DNA of 64,000 bases from Trichinella spiralis (taxonomy: Eukaryota > Nematoda > Enoplea > Trichinellida > Trichinellidae): positions 1,575,833-1,639,832 of the forward strand of contig CM012954.1 of assembly GCA_000181795.3 (NCBI GenBank), read 5' to 3'. The translations under genes were made by a program, and so were the position numbers. Shown here one piece after another: positions 50,126-62,900 of the stretch (position 1 is its first letter; each line of letters starts with the position of its first letter). The notes beneath the pieces were generated by a model, which saw only the letters and a list, made by a program, of their open reading frames with translations, did no database searches and was not told the DNA's origin.

Positions 50126-51238
50126 CATGTGATGACACTGATATAAAAATACGCATGTGCACCACCACGTACAGATAGAAAGAGAGAAAGGAGTTCCTTT
50201 TCTCGTGATATTTATTTGCATGTATATGTTATGTCTGTTTGTGTTCCGTTCATTCAACTTTTTAATATTCATCGTTCTTTTTTTACAATATATGCAAAAT
50301 ATAATGTTTATAATGTTTTTAGTACTTAATTTTTTTTCATTTTTACGACAGTTTTTATTATTCAAATACTTCCGAGTGATTGATGTGCTCCGAGTTATTA
50401 TAGTGAGTTGTCGATAGATGATAGATCTGCGCTTTGTATGTTTTGCTTTTCTCTTTTGCATTTCTGGTTGGTTGCCTGGAAAATTCCTCTCATATTTCTT
50501 TTACACAATGACTCCCCACTTTTTAAATTCTTCCTCAACCACGTATCATTTGTGCTTGTTACGCAAAAATACCTCTTCGCGTTGCACAATGCGCATCTTT
50601 TACTTTCGCTCTTGCTGTACACGTGCATACATTTTGTATTACAGTGTGATCAATTTTGCTTATTTATGCCCTGGGAAATGTAATAATAAAGTAATTTATC
50701 AATAATATTCAACCCGAAGACCGATAATGAATTGTTTTGCAATTTTGTGCGCTCGAATATTGGCACAAAAATACTTAAATCAAGCTGATTTACTGAATGA
50801 ACATGTTACAAAAAAAAATTGCATTAATTATTTTACATTTCTTAAATGACCGTACACTTTTTATCCTACTTTGAAATTTTGTATGTACTTTTACAAAAGT
50901 CAGATAGATTTGCATCTTGATTAACAATTACTACAACTACTACTACTGTAACAGTATCGAATTGTTGAACTGAGCGTTTGTTTTTGTTGTGAATTTTGCA
51001 ATTCGTTTGCGTAATAATGCAGAAAATCTAATTGCGCCATCTGGTGAGAAAATCTACCATCATTGCATAAACAGATTGTTTGTGTAAAATCATTTATTTA
51101 CATATTACGTAAGTTGTCGCTGAAGTAATGAGTTAAGTTGGGGTTTAAAAATGGAATAAAATGAAATACATTATCATCTAATTTAAATTTCAGCTGTCTT
51201 ATTCTCACTAATCGGTCATTTCGTATTATCTGTAGAGT

Positions 51239-51269
51239 GATAATAATAATAATAATAATAATAATAATT
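51239..51269. repeat. (TAA)n microsatellite
   Basis: About ten TAA units. Confidence 0.9.
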
Positions 51270-52197
51270 CCTTTAGGAACATTAAAATTATCACTACAAG
51301 CAACACAGATGATATATTCATTACCCATCTGTTTGCCAGTTGTTACTAGATGTAGAATTATTTTTTAAATGAAATCAAGCGTTTTTGAATTTTATTACTA
51401 ACGAAAAACATCCAAACTGATGGAATTATATACTACACTGACAGCGGCTATGACTTGTATGAAAAGCGATCAGCTAGCTAGCTACTAAATAAATGATTAG
51501 ATCAATTTTTTTCTAACAACCGGCGTGTGCTGCAGGTAGGGATAGTTTATTGACTGTTTGTTCTGCTGAATTCTGATTTCACACAGGTGCATATTCATAT
51601 CTTGTTAATGCGAATTATCTTTTCATAAAATTTGCGGGCCAAAATCATTCGAATTTTATGCAGTGTATTAGGCTAACGCTGTAACGTACAAGGCGATGCA
51701 ACATTCAAAAATTGTGTGAAAGTAGATGGATCTGTAAATTAAATCCGATTTAAAATTTATAAAACAACGGGTGAAATTATAGCATTGCAGTTTTCCACAC
51801 TACCAACACAGTACATGGTTTTGTTTTGTTGGCTTACGTTATATGTACAGCTAGGTCATGGGCATTGTTAGAAATTTAGTACCGTATGAACGAAATCAGT
51901 GTGAGCGTTAGTTAATTCAATGGATGAAGAAAAATAAATTTTAAATCATGTTAATGTATGTTTTATTTTTCCACTGATTTTTTGAATGCTAATTTGAAAT
52001 GTAATAAGCAGTGGGTAAGTATAATCAAGTTAGTTGAACTGCAATTAGGAAAACTTTGTCTTACTGTAGCTGTTATGATCGTTGAGCAGAATCGAGTTGC
52101 AAACTCGTGGATAATCATCGTAAACGGGTTAATTTTTTTGCACCAATATGTTTGTAAGTGCTCATTTTACTTTTTTATTTTGCATTTAGAACAAAAA

Positions 52198-55100
52198 ATG
52201 TCCGATTGCTTGGAAGACATTGGGTCGAACGATTGTAACGGTCTGGAAGCAGACTGCGATCTATACGGCGACTGTGATGTCAATCTTGAAGACATGAACG
52301 AAGGTGCTGACAGTCCTAAATGTGCATTAAGGGAAGATTCTGTCGAGCGCATTGATGATGAAGACTTGTACGATTTGGATGTGTCGGACAAATCATCAAC
52401 TGGCCAAAGCCAAGAAAAGTGCACGCCTACCCGAGCTATACCTACACTGAAAACCAGTAGTGGTAAAAATGTGGAAGTCTCGGCCAGCGATAGCCTGCGA
52501 AATGTTCGCCCGCACTCGTGCTATGTTGGTAGGTTTCCGAAAAGTATCATTCCACTTCATTGTCTTGCATGTTTGTTGCGCCCCAATTTCTGGATCATTT
52601 GAAATAATGCAATATTTTCACATCCATTCCGTTCACTACTCATTGCTGAAATGAAATCAGACATGCTCTGTGAAGCATGTGTATAGCAGTGCGTCTATAT
52701 GCATATGCATATATATATATATATATATGTGTGTGTGTATGTATGTATGTATGTATGTATGCATATATATATATATATATACACATGTATATATGTTTAG
52801 TATTCTTGTAAATCAGTTGTTTAAATTTTTGGCAGCTAAATGGCGCTGTCATGCACATTAGTTTCATGTAGTTTATCAGATTTGTATTATTGTTTCACTG
52901 TTTTTTATTGTTAGTTTTTTAATGCAACAGAAGGCACTGAGTTTATATACATATACATATACATGTATACATACACCACATACACAGCAGAAATTATTCA
53001 AATTATTAATAATGTTGCTACGCAGAATTAGTTGTGCGTCACCATTTTCATCATCTGCATATGTATTTTGCTTGTATTTTTAAACTATTTTCACTTAATT
53101 TGAACTTTATTTATTTAGTCGTGTTGTTTCTCTAACATTTTATGATGTTTTTTGTGCGTATTGTTTTTGGTTTTGTACTTTAACTTTTTTGAGCTCTGTT
53201 GATCTGCCGCTATCGGCTTTTTCTGTCAGTCATGTCTTATGCGGTTTATTATTATATGCCAATTGCGTATATGTTTGGCGGTGTTGTTGCACTATTATTC
53301 TGTTACATACATTCCACAATTTTGTTTGGAGAGTTTCTATTAGTTCATTTATTCATTCATTCATTCATTCATTCAGTATTAATTGATGTACTGAGACATC
53401 CAAATGTAACAAATCATGTGCAATATATTATTATTTAAACGTGTCAGAATTATTTTTTATTGTTATCAGTTTAAAGTATATGTCAGTGCTATTTTATCTG
53501 TTCGTGCGCATGATCTCCTCTGATAGATCTCGGTCGATGTATAAAGCAATGATGCGTTTATTTGAGAGAGTTATGAACTTTTAGTGAAATAAATACAAAA
53601 ATTAAGCAGTTTTCTTTATAATTTTTGCAAATTTTGGTACTGGATCTGATACTACGCTTTGAATTGGTTCTTTCTTCCTTGCAAATGTCTATCGCCTTGT
53701 TTTCGTTTACATTACTTTGTATTTTAAAATGAGCTGATGAGATGCAGTTAACTTTCAACCAGTATCAGAAGCATCATTACTTGGAAAATATAACTGTTCC
53801 ATCCGCTGATTTTTGTACTTTCCACAGTTGTTTAGCATTATCGCTTTGTAGTTCATATTTTTATTGGATGCGGTTAGAAGTTGTGATGCGAAATTGGACA
53901 GCTGTTTCGATTTTTATCAGCATTTAAGATTGACAATTTGACGAAGCTGAAATTTTAGCCAGTGGAATGCGAAAACTGTTCCGACGTTTTACTTATTTTG
54001 CAAAACAAGCAATACAGTGTTTGTGATTTGCAGGTTGTGTGAATATGCATATTGCGTAGATTTGCATAATATATTTTCAATTTTTGAAATCAAAGCAGCT
54101 TTGTCTCGGTGCAGATTTGAAAAAAAATGTACGCATGACATGTTTGTAAATTTGAATTTCAAGTTTTTCAGTTCAATTGTGTTGCAGCAGATATTTTCAG
54201 TTAAAAGTTCTTAAAGTTCTATTAGTTGTAATATTTTTTTGCAAAGTAGTTTTCATTTTGCACGATCATTAAATTATTTTTTGATCAACTGTACTGTTTT
54301 TGAACTGGTTGTTGCTTTTGCACGAGATTGTGCGTTTTTATGTGCACTTTATAAGCAGTGCAATGATGGTGTATGTATAGTATAATTTGTAAATTTCTAG
54401 TTGCAGTAATTTGTTGCATTGGTTAACTGAATTTTTTTATCACTGTAGAAAAACAAGTTGCTGTGCGAGGTGTTGTCTATTCAAGGTTGTTTTGTATTGA
54501 TTTGTTAATTAACAAAGTATGTTAAATTTTCGTACAAACAGCGGCAGATGTGATTTAACGTAGAAAAAGGTTTGAAGAAAGTTGACAGTTTGAAGTGCAA
54601 AATGTTTTTGAAAATGCTCTTATGATTATTTTGAATTGCTTGTCCGCCATTAGTTCAATTAGACACTAGAATTAATATATTTGCTAAATTGGATATGAAA
54701 ATGAACTTTAACGTATAATTAATTGATTGTTCGCAACAGATGTGAGGTATGTTAGATTTGATAATGCGATGAAATTGTTGATTTTGTTGGAACTATAAAA
54801 AGAACCCGTGAAAAGTCTGGGTTATTTCATTTTTATATGAACTGCAGCATTTGTGTCGGGATTATATATATATATATATTGTAATACATGCACAAGAATG
54901 TGCTAACTGTTCGATTGAAATTAATAATAATGCAGCAATGATATTAATAGGCTGTCAGTATTACAACTGAAATAGTAGTAGATTATACATAATCATCATC
55001 ATCATCATCCTTTTTGCACATGAATTTTGTTGTTGTTGTTATTATTAATCTGTTGTTTGTTTTCTTTGTTAGGTAATTTGACATGGTGGACTACATATTT

Positions 55101-56148
55101 CGATTTGCAAAATGCATTGCAAAGCATTGGAATAACCGATTTGGTCGAAGTTCGATTCAATGAAAATCGTGCTAATGGTCAATCAAAGGGATTTGCATCG
55201 GTCGGCTTTGCATCTGAAGCGTCAGTCAGGAAGTGTTTGGAAAGCCTGTCAACACAGAACATTCACGGCATGACTCCAATTGTGATGCCGTTCAACAAGT
55301 CTTCATTGCATTCACTGGACGTGACGGCACGTAAACCAGAAGAGAAATTACCAGTTAAGCAAAATCGTCAAGAGAAGTCCGGAAATGTGCAATTCTTGGG
55401 TACAATACGACTGGGTGCGAACGTATCTTCACAGTCCAGCGGTCACCGTGCTGAAGGACGCTCAAATCGCGGTTCTTCGTCCAACCAACGCAATCGCAAT
55501 CATCCACCGTCATTGTTGTCCGCATCTCTCAGTTTACCAATACCGGCACCGACGATCACTTCTTTCACCACTCCTCCAATGGTTCCATCGGTTATGGTTC
55601 CTCCTTTGATTCCGAACCGTCCTCCGCCGGGCTATCCATCATCTAGCCGACCTGTGATACAGTCTGTGCTTTCTGGAATACCCCCTTCTGCTATTCCTCC
55701 GCCAGGTAGTCATGTCAATCCGAATTTTTACCCTGGCCTGGTTGGTGCATCGTCTCACAATATATACGGTGAAGTGGGACACAGTGACGATTTTGAAGAG
55801 ATCATGAGTCGCAATCGAACCGTTTCAAGTAGTGCTATCAGCCGGGCAGTAGCGGATGCAGCCGTGGGAGATTATAGCTCAGCTATTGATACATTATTGA
55901 CAGCTATAAATCTTCTGCGACAGTCGAAAGTGGCTCAAGATGAGCGCTGTCGCATTTTGATTACCAGTTTGCAGGATACGTTGCATGGCATCGAGAACAA
56001 ATCCTACCGACGTCGAAATAAGACTCCACGCGAACGTGATCGCTCTCGAGAACGGCGCACTAAACGTCGGGAACGCTCTCGAAGCAGATCCCGTTCACAC
56101 GATCGTTTTGCCGTCAACGACTATTCACCTCGTCGCAAGCGTTATTAA
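52198..56148 (+). CDS. CFIm68 / CPSF6-like cleavage and polyadenylation factor
   Basis: Two exons, 52198-52528 and 55073-56148, joined in phase 1 across a 2544-bp intron, encode 468 residues. The start is the first ATG after a TTTAG acceptor (MSDCLEDIGSNDCNG). The N-terminus is acidic. The RNA recognition motif is split by the intron: RNP2 is CYVGNLTWW (the junction codon is the Gly) and RNP1 is GQSKGFASVGF. A proline-rich middle follows (residues ~210-265, PPPGYPSSSRP). Then comes the helical segment FEEIMSRNRTVSSSAISRAV...GDYSSAIDTLLTAI typical of CPSF6/7, and a C-terminal Arg/Ser domain (RERDRSRERRTKRRERSRS). CFIm68 pairs with CFIm25 (NUDT21), which binds UGUA, and promotes distal poly(A) site use in the nucleus. 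The RS domain is the Transportin-3 import signal in the human protein. Confidence 0.94.
52697..52795. repeat. Composite (TA)n-(TG)n-(GTAT)n-(TA)n repeat
   Basis: Alternating purine-pyrimidine sequence for nearly 100 bp, with near-palindromic GCATATGCATATAT arms at each side. Confidence 0.88.
53345..53375. repeat. (ATTC)n microsatellite
   Basis: About seven ATTC units. A similar run follows the CFIm68 stop codon at about 56160-56200. Confidence 0.88.
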
Positions 56149-59100
56149 TATTATTTATTTATTCATTTATTCATTCATTCATTCATTTATTCATTTATCT
56201 TTTTCTTTATCCATTCATACGCATTTTTGTATTATTTGTGCGACAGTTTTTTTCATTAATTCATTAATAACTAAGTGTGTTTTTAAAACATTATATTATC
56301 CAATTTTGTTGTTTATAGTATAAACATGATATTCCTGTCATTCATTTTAAACCATTTTCCTGCTGTATTTTCTGTATTTGTTGAAAAATGTGAATGCAGT
56401 ATGGTTGAATATTTCCGATCTGCAAACAGTAAGGTGAGTTTGCTTATACTGTACACGTGAGACAGCGTTTATTATTGAACGTCATGTTCAATTTAACGTG
56501 CACAAGTTACTTTTTGCATGTGAACTACAAATCGGCATACCAATTAATGCATATTTATCCGTGTTTTCGTGTGATTGTTCCACTTGTCGGGTATCACCGG
56601 TTAAATAATTGTACTTCAGTAACAAAGTAAATATTCTTCACGCATCCATTTTGTCGTTGCAATTATTCTTGGAAGTGTACTGTAGCATGGATTGAAATTT
56701 GCACGATGCCCTGCAGAAACCTGAAAAAATAACCATTCAAGAAGCTATATTATCATGCATAAATTGACTAGAAATTTGAATTGAAATTGCCATTTAGTTG
56801 TATTAAAGAAAAGCACGTGTGTGCTATTGCCGCTACCTGTCGACAGATAATCTATAAGAATAAGGGCGAGAGAATAAGGCAAAGTTGAATACCTGAATAG
56901 AATATTTTTTTTCATTCCTTAAAAATCTTTTATTAAAGTTTACTTAAAAGTTTCATAGTTCATAGTTTGTAAAAAATAAAAATATCACTTCGGTCATCGA
57001 CACAACTTTGTCAATAAATCAAACACACTCAGGTAATGTGTAAAATGCGTGCAACCTTCTTTTCTTTAAATACAGTTTGTCTGCATTTCAAAGCTTCATA
57101 TTTTGATTTACCAATTGTTATGAAAAATTTTTCTCTACCACGGGTTACGCCTTCAGGTTTGCGCAGCACTATATTAGTCATTCACTTCTCCGGATTTTGT
57201 CTAGGCGTGTGTCAGTTGCGCATGGCTTTCTTCGGCTGCTGATGCTGATCATCACTGCTTGTCATCTTCCATGCACACTTATCAACATTTTCAATAGAAT
57301 ATTATGCAATTATAATTATTATATAATATTAATTTAATAATTGCATAATGTAATGTAATAAAACTGTAAGTATGTTTTGCTTTGTTTTTCAAAATTATGC
57401 ATTATTGAATGATGATGTTCATGTATACCTACTTGTAGTGCAGTGTTTTAATTGCAGCTTAATAGATGAAGAGTAAATTATGTTATTTTGGAAACATTGA
57501 ATTGTGACGTCGTTTGTTGTAAATATCACGTGAAAAATAAAAACTAATGTTAAATTTGATTGATTGATTTGATGAAATTTGAAAGTCATACATTTAGATT
57601 CATACATTATTAAACAGCAAGCAGTGTACATGTGAACGTAACTGACATTAGGTCAACATTGTGAACAGTTGTGCATGATTATTAGTATGTATTCATTTTA
57701 TGACTGGTGTATTCATTTCTCAAAACTAAAAATAATAAAATAACTTTTTATAGCAGTGATATAACAGGAATAATGTTACATTTTTTTCATCATGAGCTCT
57801 TACAAATTCTGCATTTCAATTCGTTTATTTTATTAAACATTTTTCTTCGCTGTTTTTTTCATTTACGTTTGGTAATAATATAATCTGTGCTATTTCTGTT
57901 TGGTTTTTATTCCAAAACAAAATATCTACGAAAACAACAATATCAAAGCTGTCGAAATCTGTCGTGTCTGGTGTTCACCATCATCAGCGACCTTCTTTCT
58001 ATTGATGGTTGATTTGTGCTTGTTTATATGCAAAATAATATACTTCATTCTTCAGTCAAGTTCAAGTGAGATTGATGGTTGATTTTTTACTTTTTGAGTT
58101 ACATTGTAATTACTGTAAAATTACTGGGAATTAGATATTGATTCTCAGGTGTAAGAAGTTGTTCAGCGTTTCGTTGATGTTCAGTACTTGATGATATAAT
58201 TTATTGTATATGAAATTGTGGTTTAATATTTAATGATAGTTGTTTTCTACATCTGAGAGCATTTCACACCCCATACGTTGTTGTAAATGATATCGGTATA
58301 TATTATTTATTTGTGGAAAAAGAGGTGATTGGACTTCAGTCATGATCATACCATGTTATGCAGTTGGTCAAGAAATTTTTTTTCGTTTCCAGCAGTTGTT
58401 TGCACGGCTAAAATGTGCATATTGGAGGATTTAAATAATAAAATAGCAAGTTGTATTCCGAGCAATGTCGTAAATTGCATTTGACTTTCTGGTGGCCAGT
58501 GTTCTGAATCAGTTGACGTTAGGTGACACGAATTGCTAAATTTTTAGTGCTAATATAGCAATTTATTATGTAAATATTCAAACGAGTTTAGTTTAAAATG
58601 TTTTATATTGATGAAGTGAAATAAATGAATTTGTATATTCATGATACGTTTTGTAATGTTATATAAAATATAAATGGAATGTACATTTCTATAGGCGTAC
58701 ATTTAGTTTAGTTTAATTAAATTTATGCACTATTAAAAATTCAAAATTAGGTTATTCTACCTGAAGCAAAGTATACTGATATTTGCGTAATTAATTTAGT
58801 ACTCCTTTATTGATTTTTAGTTTCATGGTCAGTTATTCAATGTATCGTCATCAGAGCACGTAATGTGCTTCAGTCTCTCCTACAGTTATAAACCAAGTTT
58901 GAAAGGTATAATACCTATCTTTTTCTTAATGTTTTAGGGGCATTCTTTGCTTGCTGGTTGCATGAATCTATAAATTTAATTACTGATGAATTGTTTTACG
59001 TCCAATTCTATGATATAATTGCATGATTTTGAAATTCAGTTGAATGTGTACTGTGGGTTGTAGGCAGATAATTGCTATAAATAAATAATATGCCTAGTGT

Positions 59101-59826
59101 TGAACACAGTGTGATATGCTGTCATGCAATTAATTGTTTGTTAACATTTTCTTAGTCATTCCTTTATTACTTGTTGAGCTTCATTTTGAGCAATTGTAGG
59201 CGAACATTGTCGAACAGTAGCTGACGATTTGCTTTTCCATTGGAAAGTTGGATGCGCATCCATGAAACAGATGTGTGTTTGTTTCTGTTGATTGTAATTT
59301 CATTTCTTGAAAATGATTCATCACAATTCAGAACAGCACAAGAAAAAGGTGCCTATCAAGTTGTTTTAATATTTGACATTGCTGGTTAGTTTAAAATTGA
59401 GATATTATAGTACAAAGTTGAGTTGGAATTGCAAATTATTTTTCAGAATAATTAATTTTGTGTGTTCAGTTTTAATGCAGTTAGTTTTGGCCGAATAGCG
59501 ACGCCACCTGAACAGTAACAAGTAATTTTAGTAAAATAAATAATAGTAGCGTCACATAACGTCTCCAGTTAATTATTACATTAAGTAGACGCTGAACCTT
59601 GTTTTTCATCACTCGACAGTATTCTGTTTTTACATTTATTTTACAACTTTATAAGCATATTTACAGTGTTTTATTGCATTTGATTTAAAACTGTAATAAC
59701 TTTGGTCATTTAATTAAGTTATCCATTACATTTATGCTAATAAGCTATTACTGACAGAAAAATAGGTTGTTCTGCCAGGGGCAGTTTCCTTCTTTTGCAT
59801 AATTTAGTTATTGTGCTTATTTTTAG
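56149..59826. other. CFIm68 3' UTR and intergenic AT-rich DNA
   Basis: Starts with (ATTC/ATTT)n sequence right after the stop codon. The rest is AT-rich with only short chance frames. No RNA gene, domain or splice chain recognised. Confidence 0.5.
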
Positions 59827-60245
59827 AATACTTTATTCATTGCATCGCCATGGAAGAACGCACGTGTTAAATTGAGTCAACTGATTAAGAAAGACGTAAG
59901 TTATACATTGATAATGTGGGATATGTATTTTTTGCATGCTGTTTGCATGATCTTAGAAATATGGTGAATGGAAACGGATTTTTTGTTAATATGAAATATC
60001 ATTAAGCAGTTGTTTTCTATATTGAGATTTCACCTTCAATATTTACGTCAAATAAAAAAGAATGCTAAAAATGCATTTATGTAAATCAAATAGAAAATTC
60101 AATGATTTCAAGATATTAAAAATATTTTATTTTTCTCAGATGGCAGATAAGCAAGAAATGTATCCATTACAGTTCCGTAAAAGGTCATTTGTCATATTCA
60201 CATGTTACATTTATTATTGTTATTTATTCGTCAATTGTCAAAAAT
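59827..60245 (+). CDS. Possible exon pair of an unidentified Lys-rich protein
   Basis: An exon-like segment at 59827-59895 (NTLFIASPWKNARVKLSQLI, then KKD) lies between TTTTAG and GTAAGT. A second at 60140-60245 begins after TTTTCTCAG in the same phase (MADKQEMYPLQFRKRSF) and ends at a GTAAGT. The first is basic and amphipathic and looks coding; the second becomes hydrophobic and Cys/Tyr-rich and is weaker. No continuation was found on either side and no family is recognised. Confidence 0.25.
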
Positions 60246-60715
60246 GTAAGTCTGTTTTACTTTTTGCTTTTATTTCTCATTTTTTACTTTGTACGTTTTT
60301 ATTTTTCAGTATTTTGTAGATTTTTTTTTTAAATACAAATTTTGTTTTGAAATGGTGAAAAGTAATCGAAACAGTTTAAGAAAGAATCCTTGCTTGGCAC
60401 GTTGCTTTTGAAAATAAGTCTTCAGGTAAGTATTTTTACAGTGAATTTTCTAGTTGCAGATGAATCGAAACAGCTTGGGACTGATTCTAAAAGGTTTTTG
60501 GATTACGTTGCTTTGTTTCAGATATGATCTTCAATTGATTTTCAGGTAAGTATTTTTTACAGTCAAGACTTTCTAGTTTGTAAGACTAGGTACTAGGTAT
60601 TTTGTACTGTTTATACAAGATTAGAAAAGCACTAAGATAAGCACTGTAATGTAAGCACAGGTAAGTAATTTTAAATACCTCGAAGCATTCGAAATGAAGA
60701 GGACAGGAGAAGAGT

Positions 60716-61130
60716 GTAGGTGGAGAGGAGAAGGGAGAAGAGTATAGGTGGAGAGGAGAGGGGAGAAGAGTATAGGTGGAGAGGAGAGGGGAGAAGAGTA
60801 TAGGTGGAGAGGAGAGGGGAGAAGAGTATAGGTGGAGAGGAGAGGGGAGAAGAGTATAGGTGGAGAGGAGAGGGGAAAACATTTTAGGTGGAGAGGAGAG
60901 GGGAGAAGAGTATAGGTGGAGAGGAGAGGGGAGAAGAGTATAGGTGGAGAGGAGAGGGGGAGAAGAGTATAGGTGGAGAGGAGAGGGGAGAAGAGTACAC
61001 GGTGGAGAGGAGACGGGAGAAGAGTATAGGTGGAGAGGAGAGGGCAGAAGAGTACATGTGGAGAGGAGACCCGAGAAGAGTATAGGTGGAGAGGAGAGGG
61101 GAGAAGAGTATAGGTGGAGAGGTGGACAAT
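60716..61130. repeat. 28-bp purine-rich minisatellite, about 15 copies
   Basis: The motif starting TGGAGAGGAGAGGGGAGAAG recurs at 60721, 60749, 60777, 60805, 60833, 60861, 60889, 60917 and 60945, exactly 28 bp apart, then 60974, 61003, 61031, 61059, 61087 and 61115 with 1-bp shifts. The plus strand is almost pure G/A apart from a TATAGGT link. Open frames over it are products of the repeat. Confidence 0.97.
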
Positions 61131-61149
61131 GAGATCTAAAAATTGCTCG

Positions 61150-61560
61150 AGGGTTCAGCCTGGGGCGTATCTTGAATTGTAGCCTCAGGCGAGCCTAAAG
61201 GCGTAGCCTGCGGCTATTTTCTTGAAAATCTTAAATTCTGGAATTTACGAAAATTTTGCCGGAGGCATAGCCCCAAGCATAGCCTGAGGGCAAATATTTG
61301 CATATAATTTGCCTGGAGCATAGCCTGAAGGGAAATGTTTTTTCAAAAATAGCCTGGGGCATAGCCTGAGGGTAAATATTTTTTTAATTTTGCCTGAAGC
61401 GTAGCCTGGGGCGTAGCCCGCGGCTATCTTTTTGAAAATCTCGAAAATTTTCACAAATTACGAAAAATTTGCCGGAGGCGTAGCCCGAAGCATAGCCTGA
61501 AGGCAAATATTTTGCCTGAAGCATAGCCTAGGGCTTAGCCTGGGGGCAAATCCAAATTTT
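61150..61560. repeat. Degenerate GGCATAGCCTGAGGGCAAATA repeat family
   Basis: Variants of GCGTAGCCTG, CATAGCCTGAGGG and CAAATATTT recur roughly a dozen times. A larger unit (ATTTTGCCGGAGGCATAGCC at about 61255, ATTTGCCGGAGGCGTAGCC at about 61467) repeats at about 210 bp. Copies are diverged. No coding frame is convincing. Confidence 0.85.
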
Positions 61561-61804
61561 GAAATAGAGCTTGAGGCATTGTTTAAGGTAAAGCGTATCC
61601 CTCTGATGCTACTTTCCGTGTAGCTATCCCACCTTGTCTTCTTCTCCCAACCTATGCTCCTCTCCTGTCCTCTCTTCACAACCTATACTCCTCTCCTCCA
61701 TTTCCTCCTCCTCCAATTTTGAATTTGCCTTCCAGTGCTGGCACTTCCTGAATTCCAGTTACCTTTTCCAAATCTTCTTTTTCCTTCATTTCCAATTCCT
61801 TACC

Positions 61805-62900
61805 CTGTCAAAATCTTTTCCTTACCTGGTGAGCAGATGTCTCTTTCTTCCAGTTCTTCCTTTCTACTCTTCTCGATCTTCAGATTGTGATCTGAAACGT
61901 GACGTTCACAAAAGTAATTAGAACTTACCGCGATAGGAACGATGTCTTGTTTACAGATGTCTTCAGGGACCTCCAAGATGCCATGCCTGAAAAACAGAAA
62001 TAAATAGCTTAAATAATTAGCGTACATATTACTTACTTTTGGTGACAGGGTGGTAATTCACACTTTGTGCATTCCCATTTTGTTTCTTCTTGTAGTGGAT
62101 TGGTACGGTCAGATTGGTACTTACCTTCCTGTCCATATCTGCCTTTTCCTTCTTTTCTCACCATATCAAAATCTTTTCCTTAGCTGGCGAGCAGATGTCT
62201 CTTCTTTCTTCCTCCTCTATTTCTAGTCTTCTCGATGTGATTGTGATCTGAAGTGTCGTTCATATTAGTAATACTTAAAACTTACCGCCTCTTGACACGG
62301 ACGATGTCTTCTTGTTTACAGATGTTCACTGCAGTCAGTTTCTTCAGGGACCTTCACGATGCCATCTTGCTTAGACACCGCCTGAAAAACAGAAATATAA
62401 GATTGAATACCTTAAATAATTAGGTTAAATATTACTTACTTTTGGTGACAGGGAGACAATTCGCACTTTGTGCATTCCCATTGTTTCTCCTTGCAGTGCA
62501 ATGGCGATACTGTCGATGAACATGTCTATAAAATGAGCAGAATCAAATTTAGCTGTTTTCCAACTGACTACGTACCTATTTATGAAAGGAAACATTATCA
62601 CCATTCATGAAAAATCTCTTTTTACTCCATTGCAGCCAGATACTCATCCTCTCTCTTTCAGGAGTGGTGGTCTATAAAACAGTTTTGCTTGAACGATGCA
62701 TGAGTAGATTTAAATATAGTACTGAATATTACTTAATTTTTATGACAGTCGAAGACCTGTTCTTCTTCACTGACCATTACCGCTGTCTTGTTTTTCTATC
62801 TTGTAGTGGTTTGATATTGTCGATAACATGCCTGTGAAATGAGCAGAATTAAATTTCGTTACCTGCTGTCACTTACCTACTTACGAGGGAAAACATGATC
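61805..62900. repeat. Diverged direct duplications with splice-site-like ends
   Basis: The block at about 61808-62100 (CAAAATCTTTTCCTTACCTGG, then GAGCAGATGTCTCTT, GTTTACAGATGT, CAGGGACCT, TGCCTGAAAAACAGAAAT, TTACTTTTGGTGACAGGG, TTGTGCATTCCCATT) recurs in the same order at about 62168-62490. Part of the following segment (GATGAACATGTCTATAAAATGAGCAGAAT) recurs at about 62825-62850. Read on the minus strand, the blocks contain GTAAGT donors and TTTTTCAG acceptors around short open segments. Confidence 0.85.

Larger units (their letters stand above)
49933..52197. other. LAG-1 3' UTR and intergenic DNA
   Basis: Contains a (TA)n run (50092-50122), AATAAA at about 50690 as a likely LAG-1 polyadenylation signal, and a (TAA)n run (51239-51269). 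A TTTAG acceptor at 52190 precedes the CFIm68 start codon, so the CFIm68 5' UTR is spliced. No gene seen. Confidence 0.45.
52529..55072 (+). other. Single large intron of the CFIm68 gene, repeat-rich
   Basis: GTAGGT donor, TTGTTAG acceptor. Holds a TA/TG/GTAT composite repeat (52697-52795), (ATTC)n (53345-53375), (ATC)n (54991-55009) and short TA runs. Open frames inside it are low-complexity and unsupported. Confidence 0.85.

Noticed and set aside
52640-52867. Tyr/Ile/His-rich small frames in the CFIm68 intron
   Set aside because: Generated by TA, TG and GTAT simple repeats.
60586-61132. Open frames of 62-98 codons (Ser/Pro/Leu on minus, Gly/Arg/Glu on plus)
   Set aside because: They are translations of the 28-bp minisatellite in all frames; no start, splice or domain support.
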